Positions 44,236 to 52,925 of a DNA stretch of 64,000 nt are shown one piece after another (within the stretch, counting starts at the first letter, position 1; each line of letters begins with the position of its first letter). Position numbers and translations under genes: made by a program. Under the pieces are notes generated by a model that saw nothing but the letters and a program-made list of their open reading frames with translations, was not told the DNA's origin and made no database searches. Where the stretch lies: the NCBI GenBank assembly GCA_934561555.1, contig CAKTGQ010000013.1, positions 7,719-71,718 of the forward strand, given 5' to 3'. This stretch comes from an uncultured Faecalibacterium sp. (lineage in GTDB: Bacteria; Bacillota; Clostridia; Oscillospirales; Ruminococcaceae).

Positions 44236-45756
44236 TTACAGGCAGCTCTTGTAAGCAGCCTCGGCACCCTGAGCGCGGATCATTTCCAGATCTGCCAGCA
44301 CAGCGGCTTCCAGACCCTCGATCTTGGTCAGATCCTGATCCCACATCTGGGTGTTGGTCAGCACAGCGTGCACCAGCTGAGCAGCGGTGTCGTCCTTGTG
44401 TGCGTAGTAGAAGTCCAGAGCCCATGCGTCGTCCTGGATCTTGTAGGTGTTGCCTGCGGGGCGCTTGCAGATCAGGCCGTCAGCGGTGCGCTCCTGAATA
44501 TCGTTGGAGTAGAAAGCGATGTAAGCAGCCAGAGACATGGTCAGGCACTTGGGCAGCTGCTTCTGCTCCTCGATGTAAGCCAGGAAGGAGGGCATATTGC
44601 GGGCCTTCCACTTGGAGGTGGAGTTCAGGGAGATGCTCATCAGCTCGTGGTTGACGAAGGGGTTGTTGAAGCGGTCCTCAACAGCAGAGGCAAAGTCCTC
44701 CAGATCCTTCTTGTCCAGCGGCAGGGTGGGAATGATCTCCTCGTGCAGCATCTTGTTCATAAAGCCGCGCACGGTATCGTTGTGCATGCAGTCGCGGACG
44801 ATATCAAAGCCTGCCAGATAAGCGCCCAGCACAAAGCCGGTGTGTGCACCGTTCAGGATGCGGACCTTGCGCTTCTTGTAGGGGGTAACGTCGGGCACGA
44901 CCATGACGTTGACGCCGGCCTTCTTGAACGGCAGCTTGTCCTCCAGACCTGCGGGGCCCTCGATGACCCAGACGCCGAACACTTCGCCCACGTCCAGAAC
45001 GGTATCGTGGTAGCCGTTGGCCTCTTCCAGAGCAGCCAGTTCCTGCGGGTCACGGATGCGGCCCGGAACGATGCGGTCCACCAGAGTGGAGCAGAAGGTG
45101 TTGGCAGTGTTCATCCAGTCGATGAAGGCGGGCTCCAGATCCCAATCCTTAGCATAGTTGTTGCAGCACTTCTGCAGCTCCTTGCCGTTGTTGTCGATCA
45201 GCTCGCAGCTCAGGATGACCAGACCCTTATCGGCAGCGCCGTTGAAAGCCTTGTAGCGCTCGAACAGCACGCGGGTCAGCTTTGCGGGGAAGCTGTTGGG
45301 AGGAACCTGATCGAACTGGCTGTCGCCCTTGGTGTAGGCAATGCCGGCCTCGGTGGTGTTGGATACAACAGTCTCCAGATCCTCAGAGCGAGCCAGAGCC
45401 AGAACCTCGTCCCACTTGCCGTCAACATAGGGGCACACACAGTCGGACACGCAGGAGATCACCCGCTTTGCGTCCACCTTCTGGCCCTTCTCGCTGCCGC
45501 GCAGGTACAGGGTGTACAGACCCTCCTGCTCGTTGATCCAGTCTGCCATCTGGGGGAAGTTGCCGATGGGCTGCACCAGCTTGACCTTGCCGTTGTAGCC
45601 GGCCTTCTCGTTTGCGACATCATAGAAATAGTCCACGAATGCACGCAGGAAGTTGCCCTCGCCGAACTGCATCACCTTAACGGGAGCATCCTTCAGGATG
45701 TAGCCGTTGTAGCCAGTGCCTTCCAGAACCTTGTAGTTCAAAGTTTCCATCTTCAT
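44236..45756 (-). CDS. uxaB: tagaturonate reductase
   Basis: NADH-dependent reduction of D-tagaturonate to D-altronate. A 506-residue member of the mannitol dehydrogenase family: VMQFGEGNFLRAF near residue 29 (nucleotide binding), NGAHTGFVLGAYLAGF with the catalytic Lys/Asn/His region and HEEIIPTL. First gene of uxaB-uxaA. A second ATG at 45750 is an equally spaced alternative start. Confidence 0.94.
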   Translation of the reverse strand: MKMETLNYKVLEGTGYNGYILKDAPVKVMQFGEGNFLRAFVDYFYDVANEKAGYNGKVKLVQPIGNFPQMADWINEQEGLYTLYLRGSEKGQKVDAKRVISCVSDCVCPYVDGKWDEVLALARSEDLETVVSNTTEAGIAYTKGDSQFDQVPPNSFPAKLTRVLFERYKAFNGAADKGLVILSCELIDNNGKELQKCCNNYAKDWDLEPAFIDWMNTANTFCSTLVDRIVPGRIRDPQELAALEEANGYHDTVLDVGEVFGVWVIEGPAGLEDKLPFKKAGVNVMVVPDVTPYKKRKVRILNGAHTGFVLGAYLAGFDIVRDCMHNDTVRGFMNKMLHEEIIPTLPLDKKDLEDFASAVEDRFNNPFVNHELMSISLNSTSKWKARNMPSFLAYIEEQKQLPKCLTMSLAAYIAFYSNDIQERTADGLICKRPAGNTYKIQDDAWALDFYYAHKDDTAAQLVHAVLTNTQMWDQDLTKIEGLEAAVLADLEMIRAQGAEAAYKSCL

Positions 45757-45820
45757 TGATCTCCTTTATAAACTTGCTTTGCATGACAGGCTCTCGTTTC
45801 CCCTGCCATCTTCTGCTCCT

Positions 45821-45850
45821 ATTTTATGCTGTTGTATACAAAGAAGTCAA
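45821..45850 (-). promoter_or_regulatory. uxaBA promoter with TTGTATACAA operator
   Basis: Leftward TTGACT, 18 bases, TAAAAT. The perfect palindrome TTGTATACAA (45832-45841) lies in the spacer. Confidence 0.7.
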
Positions 45851-45906
45851 GTGTTTTGTGCAATGTTTTTAGTCCAAAAATGGCTATTTAGCGCATTTCC
45901 AGCGGT

Positions 45907-45914
45907 TTGTACAA
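45907..45914. promoter_or_regulatory. additional TTGTACAA half-type operator
   Basis: An 8-bp palindrome midway between the two divergent promoters, resembling a shortened version of the flanking sites. Confidence 0.4.
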
Positions 45915-45945
45915 TTCCGAGGGTGAAATTTTGGCAGTTTTTCAG

Positions 45946-45974
45946 TTGTATACATCGGCGTTTTCCGGTATACT
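45946..45974 (+). promoter_or_regulatory. uxaC promoter with TTGTATACAT operator
   Basis: TTGTAT, 17 bases, TATACT. The -35 is part of TTGTATACAT (45946-45955), nearly identical to the site in the divergent promoter. Confidence 0.7.
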
Positions 45975-46072
45975 AAGGATAAGGCAGCCTGCCCGTCTAA
46001 AGCAGGTGCAATTTCATGCCCGTTTTTGTCTAAATTTTAACAAATTCATCAGAGAAAAGGAGTTAAAATCCC

Positions 46073-47506
46073 ATGAAAGCATTTATGGATAAGGACTTCA
46101 TGCTCCAGTCTGCTACCGCACAGCATCTGTATCACGACTATGCAGCTGCTATGCCCATCTGCGACTATCACTGCCACATCCCTCCCCGCGAGATCTACGA
46201 GAACCGCCGCTTTGAGAACATCACTCAGGTGTGGCTGGGCGGCCGCAACCCGGACGGCAGCTACTTCGGCGACCACTATAAGTGGCGCGTGATGCGTTCC
46301 AACGGCGTGCCCGAGGAGTACATCACCGGCGATAAGCCCGACCGCGAGCGCTTCCAGAAGTTTGCCGAGGCTCTGCCCATGGCCATCGGCAACCCCATGT
46401 ACCACTGGACCAACCTGGAGCTGCACGTTTTCTTCGGCTACGACGGCGTGCTGAACGGCGACACCGCTGAGGAAGTGTGGAACCTGTGCAACGACAAGCT
46501 GCAGCACGATCCCAAGCTGACCGTCCGCGGCCTGATCGAGCAGAGCAACGTGGCCTTCATCGGCACCACCGATGATCCCATCGATGACCTGTACTGGCAC
46601 AAGAAGATCAAGGAAGATCCCACCATCAAGTTCACCGTGGCTCCTTCCTTCCGTCCCGATAAGGCTATCAACATCAACAAGCCCGGCTTTGCTGAGTACA
46701 TGGCAAAGCTGGCCGCCGTTGTGGGCAAGGAAAAGCTGGCCTGCATCGACTGCGTGACCGATGCCCTGACCAAGCGCATCGAGTTCTTTGCCGAGATGGG
46801 CTGCCGCGCTTCCGACCACGGTCTGGACTACGTTCCCTACCGTGAGGCCACCAAGGACGAGGTGAACGCCATCTACCAGAAGGTGATGAACGGCGAGAGC
46901 TGCACCGTGGAAGAGGCCGAGAAGTACCAGACCTACATCCTGATCCATCTGGGCAAGCAGTACCATCGTCTGGGCATTGCCATGCAGATCCACTACAACT
47001 GCCTGCGCGGCGTGAACCGCAAGATGAACAGCCTGCTGGGCCCCGACACCGGCTTTGACATGATCAATACTGCCACCTGCGGCGGCGAGATCGCACAGCT
47101 GCTCAGCGCCCTGAACAACACCGACGAGTGCCCCAAGACCATCATTTACAGCCTGAACCCCGCCGACGACGCACAGATCGGCACCATTCTGGGCTGCTTC
47201 CAGAACAGCGAGGTGCCGGGCAAGATCCAGCACGGCTCCGCATGGTGGTTCAACGACCACAAGATCGGCATGGAGGATCAGATGATCCGTCTGGCAAGCC
47301 TTGGCCTGCTGGGCAACTTTGTGGGTATGCTGACCGACAGCCGCAGCTTCCTGAGCTACACCCGTCACGATTACTTCCGCCGCATCCTGTGCAACATCAT
47401 CGGCCAGTGGGTCGAGGACGGCGAGTATCCCAACGACGAGAAGGCTCTGGAGAAGATCGTCAAGGGCATCTGCTTCGACAACGCAAAGCGCTACTTCGCT
47501 CTGTAA
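46073..47506 (+). CDS. uxaC: glucuronate/galacturonate isomerase
   Basis: Isomerises D-glucuronate to fructuronate and D-galacturonate to tagaturonate. A 477-residue amidohydrolase-fold protein with DYHCHIPPREIYEN near residue 31, DPIDDL, and SLGLLGNFVGMLTDSRSFLSYTRHDYFRR, here only as landmarks around residues 405-435. Divergent from uxaB-uxaA, completing conversion of galacturonate to 2-keto-3-deoxygluconate. RBS AAAGGAG. Confidence 0.96.
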   Translation: MKAFMDKDFMLQSATAQHLYHDYAAAMPICDYHCHIPPREIYENRRFENITQVWLGGRNPDGSYFGDHYKWRVMRSNGVPEEYITGDKPDRERFQKFAEALPMAIGNPMYHWTNLELHVFFGYDGVLNGDTAEEVWNLCNDKLQHDPKLTVRGLIEQSNVAFIGTTDDPIDDLYWHKKIKEDPTIKFTVAPSFRPDKAININKPGFAEYMAKLAAVVGKEKLACIDCVTDALTKRIEFFAEMGCRASDHGLDYVPYREATKDEVNAIYQKVMNGESCTVEEAEKYQTYILIHLGKQYHRLGIAMQIHYNCLRGVNRKMNSLLGPDTGFDMINTATCGGEIAQLLSALNNTDECPKTIIYSLNPADDAQIGTILGCFQNSEVPGKIQHGSAWWFNDHKIGMEDQMIRLASLGLLGNFVGMLTDSRSFLSYTRHDYFRRILCNIIGQWVEDGEYPNDEKALEKIVKGICFDNAKRYFAL

Positions 47507-47541
47507 GTCTTCCCCAAAGCTTTACCGGATAGTATAATAAG

Positions 47542-47582
47542 AATGCCGCCCATGGAACACAAGTTCCGTGGGCGGCATTTTC
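47542..47582. terminator. bidirectional terminator
   Basis: AATGCCGCCCATGGAAC and its near-complement with a short loop and TTTTC. Confidence 0.85.
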
Positions 47583-47594
47583 TGTATGTGCGGG

Positions 47595-48476
47595 TCAGCC
47601 TGCCAGCCCAAGCTCCTGCAAAAGCAGCCGGAGGGCGGGGGAGATGTTTTCGCGGTTCCAGAGAGCCAGCGCAGGCACAGTGTCGTTTTCCAAGGGGACA
47701 AAGGCAAGATTCTGGTTGGCGGGCAGCTGAGCAATGACCGGTTTGGCCAGCAGGGCATAGCCGCCATCAAAAGAAATTTGCAAAACCAAAGCTTCCATAC
47801 TGTCGGCAAAGCGTGTTGTGCGAGTGTCGATGCCCTGCCTCTCCAGTTTGGCGGAAAGCTGGCCCCACAGCTCCCGATCCAGCCGCAGCACAGAATAGGT
47901 CTCGTCAGACAGCTGTTCGTGCTTCAGGGAAACATAGCTGGCCAGACGGCTCTGGCGGTTGAGCACGACATACTGCTGCAGCTGCGCCACGACTACGCTG
48001 GCGAGACTGGTGCCAGCGGGCAGAGGCATGATCTCCAGCACAAGAGCGAAATCCAACTCTTTCTGCTGCACCTGCTTTTGCAGCTTTGGATAACCGCCAA
48101 AGTGGAACCGCAGCGGGATGTGCGGTGAATGCTCTTTGAATTGCAGCAGCTTTTCCATCAACGGCAGACGTTCCATGCCGCTCATTACGCCAATCTCGAT
48201 AGGCGGATAAAAATCCGGCTTGGCGGCACGGGTGCGGGCTGCGGCCTGCTCGGTCAGGTCCAGAATGCGGACGGCGTAGTCGTAAAGCACCTGCCCAGCG
48301 GCGGTAAGGTGCACCGCATGGTGGGCGCGGACAAAAAGCGGAACCTGAAATTCTTCTTCTAACAGTTTGATCTGCTGGCTGACCGCCGTCTGAGAAACAT
48401 AGTACAGCTGAGCGGCCTTGGAAAAACTGGAATTTTGTGTGATGGCGACAAAATATCGAAGCTGCTGCAGGGTCAT
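47595..48476 (-). CDS. LysR family regulator, divergent from the flavoprotein gene
   Basis: A 293-residue regulator: HTH about 1-60 (LRYFVAITQNSSFSKAAQLY, SQQIKLLEEEFQ) and effector domain 90-290. It is divergent from and 180 bases away from the flavoprotein gene, the classic LysR layout, so it probably controls it in response to the electron acceptor. RBS AAGGAGCC. Confidence 0.9.
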   Translation of the reverse strand: MTLQQLRYFVAITQNSSFSKAAQLYYVSQTAVSQQIKLLEEEFQVPLFVRAHHAVHLTAAGQVLYDYAVRILDLTEQAAARTRAAKPDFYPPIEIGVMSGMERLPLMEKLLQFKEHSPHIPLRFHFGGYPKLQKQVQQKELDFALVLEIMPLPAGTSLASVVVAQLQQYVVLNRQSRLASYVSLKHEQLSDETYSVLRLDRELWGQLSAKLERQGIDTRTTRFADSMEALVLQISFDGGYALLAKPVIAQLPANQNLAFVPLENDTVPALALWNRENISPALRLLLQELGLAG

Positions 48477-48655
48477 GGAAGGCTCCTTTTTCTCTTTGAA
48501 AATGTTAAAAGAAAAACGTTAAAAAAGTGCGTATAACTTTTACTTCTAATTATAAGAAGAAAACGATATTTTTCAAGTGCGAGATATTGTGATAAGATTA
48601 ACGAGAAAGGGGCAGGAAAGCCCCGCACACGAAGAAAAAGAAAGGAACCTTCCAG

Positions 48656-50686
48656 ATGAAAAAGATCTCGCGCAAAAGCTTTCTGAAGCTGGCTTCGGCC
48701 GCCGCTATGAGCGGCATCACCGCTGGTGCACTGGCTGCCTGCAATGCAGCTTCCGGCAGCACGGCAGCATCCTCTGCAGCTGCCAAATACACCCCGGGCA
48801 CCTACACCGCAACCGCCAAGGGCATGGGCGACATCACCATGACTGCCACCTTCAGTGAGACGGCCATCACCGACATCCAGCTGGATCTGTCCAACGAGAC
48901 CGACTCCATCGGCCAGGCGGCCAAGGACGACCTGATCCAGCAGCTGATGGACGCTCAGAACAGCACCATTGACGGCGTGTCCGGCGCTACCGTGACCAGC
49001 GACGCCGTGAAGCAGTGCATGAACGACTGCATCACACAGGCCATGGGCGGCACCGCAGTGTCTGCCCCGGAAGCTTCTGCCGAGCAGGCTTCCAGCTGGC
49101 GCACCGCCCCGGAAGCCATCCCGGACAGCGAGATCACCAAGACCTACGATGTGGACGTTGCCATCATCGGTATGGGCTATGCCGGTCTGAGCTGCTACCG
49201 TGAGCTGGCCGAAGAGGGCAAGAACGTTCTGGTGCTGGAAGCCATGCCCCGCGAGAGCTGGTGGACGGTCGGCCACGATATCGGCCACATCAACTCGGAT
49301 TATCTGCTGAGCCACGGTGTGCCCAAGGTGGACGAAGTGGAGTTTTTGAACAACTGGATGATGCAGGCCCACGGCAAGGCAAACCCCGCACTGGTGATGA
49401 AGTTTGCCAAGAACAGCGGCAGCACTGTGGACTGGTGGCTGGACAAGATCAACCCGGACACGCTGGCCAAGACCCGCATCCATTTCTGGCCGGATAACGA
49501 GTACACCGTGCACCAGCTGAACAACGGCATGCACTACTACACCGGCACGCTGGAATGGTGGGAGAACTCCTGGGAGAACCCCGCCAGCGGCGAGAAGAAC
49601 AACAACACCGCCGGTCAGCTGGAGCTGAAGGACCTGAGCTGGGATAACTACAATTATGTGGAGGAGAACTTCTCTGACAATGCCACCGCTCTGTTTGGCA
49701 CCAAGGGTGTGCAGCTGGTAATGGATGGCGCAAAGGTCACCGGCGTGATCGCACAGGACAGCGACGGCAATTACCTCAAGATCAACGCTAAGAACGGCGT
49801 TGTGCTGGCAGGCGGCGGCTTTGGCGGCAACAAGGAAATGATGGACGATCTGCTGCCGAACATCAAGCGTCTGTTCACCAAGGATGAGGACTTCTTTGCT
49901 CCCTTTGGCCGCGACGGCTCCACCATCCAGATGGGTGTGTGGGCAGGTGGCCGTCTGGAGGGCGACATCTCCACCATGAACTTCGACTCTATGACCATGC
50001 CCGACTATCTGCCCGGCCCCCTGTGGGTGGATGAGAATGGCCAGCGCTTCCAGAACGAAGCCTTTGCCGGCCCGGAGATCAACGGCTTCTTCATGGCACG
50101 TGCAAAGCGCGGCAACATTACCTCCATCTACGACAGCACCTATAACACCCAGATCCTGCGCGGCTTCCCCGGACATCAGGCATTTAATTATTCTGACCCG
50201 GATGCCGTGGACGCTATGCTGGCCAAGTTCGAGGCCGCCAAGGCCGTCAGCCCCAACGCCACCGAGGACGGTTTCTACTGCGCCGATACGCTGGACGAGC
50301 TGGCCGATGCACTGGGCTTTGATGCCGACCAGAAGGCGGCTTTCCTGGCGACGGTGGAAGAATACAATACCGTCTGCCACAGCGGTGTGGATACCGACTT
50401 CGGCAAGGACCCCCGCTTCCTGAACGCGGTGGAGCAGGGCCCCTTCTACGCACACCTCACCACCCCGAGTCTGGGCTTTGCACTGGTGACCACCGGCGGC
50501 TTTGTGACCACCAATGACCAGCAGGTGCTGAACGAGGATTATCAGCCCATCGAGGGCCTGTACGCTTCCGGCAACACCTGCGGTATGCGCTTCGGCCCCG
50601 AGTATATCACCCCGATCCCCGGTGCGAGCATTGGTATGTGCCTGACGCTGGGCCGTGAGCTGGGCAAGTATCTGGCCGCAAAGTAA
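48656..50686 (+). CDS. secreted FMN/FAD flavoprotein reductase (fumarate/urocanate reductase type)
   Basis: A 676-residue exported oxidoreductase. Signal RKSFLKLAS with lipobox LAAC (Cys at 29), FMN-binding domain about 45-130 whose DGVSGATVTS carries the threonine normally bonded to FMN, then a FAD_binding_2/succinate dehydrogenase-type domain from about 165 (AIIGMGYAGLSCYREL) to the end (YASGNTCGMRFGPEYITP). Such proteins pass electrons to fumarate, urocanate, cinnamates or related acceptors at the cell surface. The acceptor is unknown. Confidence 0.9.
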   Translation: MKKISRKSFLKLASAAAMSGITAGALAACNAASGSTAASSAAAKYTPGTYTATAKGMGDITMTATFSETAITDIQLDLSNETDSIGQAAKDDLIQQLMDAQNSTIDGVSGATVTSDAVKQCMNDCITQAMGGTAVSAPEASAEQASSWRTAPEAIPDSEITKTYDVDVAIIGMGYAGLSCYRELAEEGKNVLVLEAMPRESWWTVGHDIGHINSDYLLSHGVPKVDEVEFLNNWMMQAHGKANPALVMKFAKNSGSTVDWWLDKINPDTLAKTRIHFWPDNEYTVHQLNNGMHYYTGTLEWWENSWENPASGEKNNNTAGQLELKDLSWDNYNYVEENFSDNATALFGTKGVQLVMDGAKVTGVIAQDSDGNYLKINAKNGVVLAGGGFGGNKEMMDDLLPNIKRLFTKDEDFFAPFGRDGSTIQMGVWAGGRLEGDISTMNFDSMTMPDYLPGPLWVDENGQRFQNEAFAGPEINGFFMARAKRGNITSIYDSTYNTQILRGFPGHQAFNYSDPDAVDAMLAKFEAAKAVSPNATEDGFYCADTLDELADALGFDADQKAAFLATVEEYNTVCHSGVDTDFGKDPRFLNAVEQGPFYAHLTTPSLGFALVTTGGFVTTNDQQVLNEDYQPIEGLYASGNTCGMRFGPEYITPIPGASIGMCLTLGRELGKYLAAK

Positions 50687-50726
50687 GCCACGCTTGAACG
50701 AACACCTTACTTATATATAATATAGA

Positions 50727-50764
50727 AAATCAGCTGTTTCCCGAAATGGAGACAGCTGATTTTT
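50727..50764 (+). terminator. flavoprotein gene terminator
   Basis: AAAATCAGCTGT and ACAGCTGATTTTT arms. Confidence 0.85.
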
Positions 50765-50769
50765 AGCAT

Positions 50770-50809
50770 AAAAGCGCCCCCAGAACGGTTTTCGTTCCGG
50801 GGGCGCTTT
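50770..50809. terminator. second hairpin
   Basis: AAAGCGCCCCCAGAACG and its near-complement; it would end leftward transcription of the broken flavoprotein gene. Confidence 0.75.
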
Positions 50810-50835
50810 GTGGTATCAGGAATTGATTTCAGGGT

Positions 50836-50960
50836 TTACAGAGCAGCCAGCGTTTTGGCGACGTTGTAGCCGAAGGTGACGCAGCGGCTGTGGCTCAGGC
50901 AGTTCTCGTTGTGGGGATAGGTGCCGGAGAACATGCTGCCGGACACATTGCCGATGGCGT
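50836..50960 (-). pseudogene. C-terminal scrap of a second flavoprotein reductase
   Basis: Read leftward, about 42 residues end the frame: AIGNVSGSMFSGTYP and CVTFGYNVAKTLAAL. They match the C-terminus of FAD_binding_2 flavoproteins (dinucleotide-site VGN.SG...NTYP). The rest of the gene is missing; upstream sequence switches directly into a LysR coding region on the other strand. Confidence 0.75.
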
Positions 50961-51678
50961 CACCCTGACCGAGGCCGGCCGTCTGTTGGAGCAGCAGGTA
51001 CGTCCGCATTTGAACGAGCGGGATGAGATCCGGCTGCGGCTGCGGCAGTTTCACGCCCAGCCTCAGCTGCGTATCGGATATTTTATGGGCTTTTTGCAGG
51101 AGCTGCCGCCTCATTTCTTTTCCGCATTCCAGCAGCAGCACCCGGAGGTGCAGCTGCATTTCCACAGTTATACCGACAACGAGCGCAGCCGCAACTACCG
51201 GAATTACGACTGTGATCTTGTCATCACTACTTCCCCTTTGAGCAGCAGTGACTTTGTCCGGCTGGCTCACTTCGAAAGCGACATCGGTGCCATTTTGTCC
51301 CGGCAGAATCCGTTGGCGCAAAAGCATTCCCTGACCCTTGCCGATCTGAAGGAGGTCCCGCTGATCACCCTGAATACCGAGAACCGCTCTCAGGCGCAGC
51401 TGATGGAACGGCTGCAAACCATGGGACTTACCATCGACAGCGTGCTGGGAGATGCCGACTGGGAACTTGTTTTTGATCTGCTACGGCAGGGCTTTGTTTC
51501 TTTTTATGCCGGAAAAGCCAGCACACTGCCTGCAGACATCTGCTTTTGTCCCTTACAAAATCTGCAACTCCGGTGGGAGTTTTTCATCTATGGCAAACGC
51601 AGTCGCCGCACTTCCGCCGTGCAGCGGGAGCTGATCCACCAGATCATAGCTGCAGTATCTACCAACGGACACGACTGA
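50954..51678 (+). pseudogene. LysR family regulator lacking its DNA-binding domain
   Basis: The frame reads GVTLTEAGRLLEQQV at once, the segment that normally follows the HTH in LysR proteins (around residue 60), then a full effector domain of about 225 residues to the stop. An open frame continues 5' to a GTG at 50890 only because the complement of the flavoprotein scrap is open. Without the HTH it cannot regulate normally. Confidence 0.78.
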
Positions 51679-51772
51679 CCCTCCCAGCCTGATGTCATCC
51701 ACAGCCTTTTTCCTGAAATACAGCGGTTTTTTCTCTGCTTTTTGCGTTTTTCTACAACTTCCGCTTTATCCC

Positions 51773-51801
51773 TTGACATCCCGGCACAAGGGGAGTATAT
51801 T
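51773..51801 (+). promoter_or_regulatory. yitT promoter
   Basis: TTGACA, 17 bases, TATATT. Confidence 0.75.
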
Positions 51802-51851
51802 TTTGCATGGCATTCAGGCCAAATCACTGTATTTATTGTTGGAGGAAACCC

Positions 51852-52736
51852 ATGAACGGTTTAAAAGAAGCCTTCAGCCGCGAAAATCTGCTGAAGAATC
51901 TAAATTTCTTTACCCTGCTGAACCTCGGCCTTGTGCTTACGGCAGTAGGCATCGTATATTTTAAAAATCCCAACCACTTCGCCTTCGGCGGCACCTCCGG
52001 CCTGTCCATCCTGCTGGCAGACCTGTTCCCCCGCATCAACGTTGGCGGCTTTATGTGGATCATCAACATCGTGCTGGTGGTACTGGGCTTTATCTTTTTG
52101 GGCATCAAGTGCATGGGCTGGACGATCTACTCCTCCTTTGCGCTCTCCTTTTTCGTGTCCGGCTGCGAGTGGCTGTACCCCTCCGGCGTGTCCCTGAGCG
52201 GCGATGCCATGCTGGATCTGGTGTTTGCAGTGTTCCTGCCTGCACTGGGCGCTGCCATCGTGTTTGACATCGGTGCCTCCACCGGCGGCACCGACATCGT
52301 GGCGCTGATCCTTGCCAAGTACACCTCCATGGAAATCGGCAAGGCGCTGATGGTCAGCGATATCCTCATTGTGCTGGCGGCTGCCGTGCGGTTCGGCATG
52401 GGCACGGGCCTGTACTGTATCCTTGGCCTGATCGGCAAGTCCTTTGTGGTGGACGGTGCCATTGAAAACATCCGCCTGCGCAAGGTGTGCACCATCATGA
52501 CCGCGAACCCGCAGCCCATTCTGGACTTTATCATCCACAACATGAACCGTTCTGCCACGGTGGAAAAGGCCTACGGTGCCTACACCCACCACGAGCTCAG
52601 CGTACTGGTGACCGTGCTCACCCGCCGTCAGGCTTTGCAGCTGCGCAACTTCCTGCGGGAGAACGACCCCCACAGCTTTATCACCATCGTTAACTCCAGC
52701 GAGATCATCGGCAAGGGCTTCCGCTCCTTTAACTAA
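51852..52736 (+). CDS. YitT family membrane protein
   Basis: A 294-residue protein with five to six membrane helices (about 20-215, including NPNHFAFGGTSGLSILLAD and FDIGASTGGTDIVALIL) and a C-terminal cytoplasmic DUF2179 domain (about 220-290). Function unknown; transport is suspected. The start at 51852 follows GGAGGAAAC; the 15-codon extension to 51807 lies between promoter and RBS. Confidence 0.92.
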   Translation: MNGLKEAFSRENLLKNLNFFTLLNLGLVLTAVGIVYFKNPNHFAFGGTSGLSILLADLFPRINVGGFMWIINIVLVVLGFIFLGIKCMGWTIYSSFALSFFVSGCEWLYPSGVSLSGDAMLDLVFAVFLPALGAAIVFDIGASTGGTDIVALILAKYTSMEIGKALMVSDILIVLAAAVRFGMGTGLYCILGLIGKSFVVDGAIENIRLRKVCTIMTANPQPILDFIIHNMNRSATVEKAYGAYTHHELSVLVTVLTRRQALQLRNFLRENDPHSFITIVNSSEIIGKGFRSFN

Positions 52737-52766
52737 GACTGCTTCGCATCCTTTTTTCATTCATTT

Positions 52767-52803
52767 TCCGCTAAAGGCTTCCCCCGACCGGGGGAAGCCT
52801 TTA
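52767..52803. terminator. hairpin after yitT, short form of the dispersed repeat
   Basis: TTCCGCTAAAGGCTTCCCCC with GGGGGAAGCCTTT; the same unit is inside the repeat at 17735-17950. Confidence 0.75.
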
Positions 52804-52842
52804 TTCATAGAATCATCCCCCATCTGCCGCGCAACTCCGTAC

Positions 52843-52871
52843 TTGAAGAAAAACGCAAAATAGTGTATTAT
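52843..52871 (+). promoter_or_regulatory. glnS promoter
   Basis: TTGAAG, 17 bases, TATTAT. Confidence 0.6.
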
Positions 52872-52925
52872 ATAGTATTATGAGAAAAAGGGGGCACGTT
52901 GCGTGCCCTGACAGGGGGAACCTAT

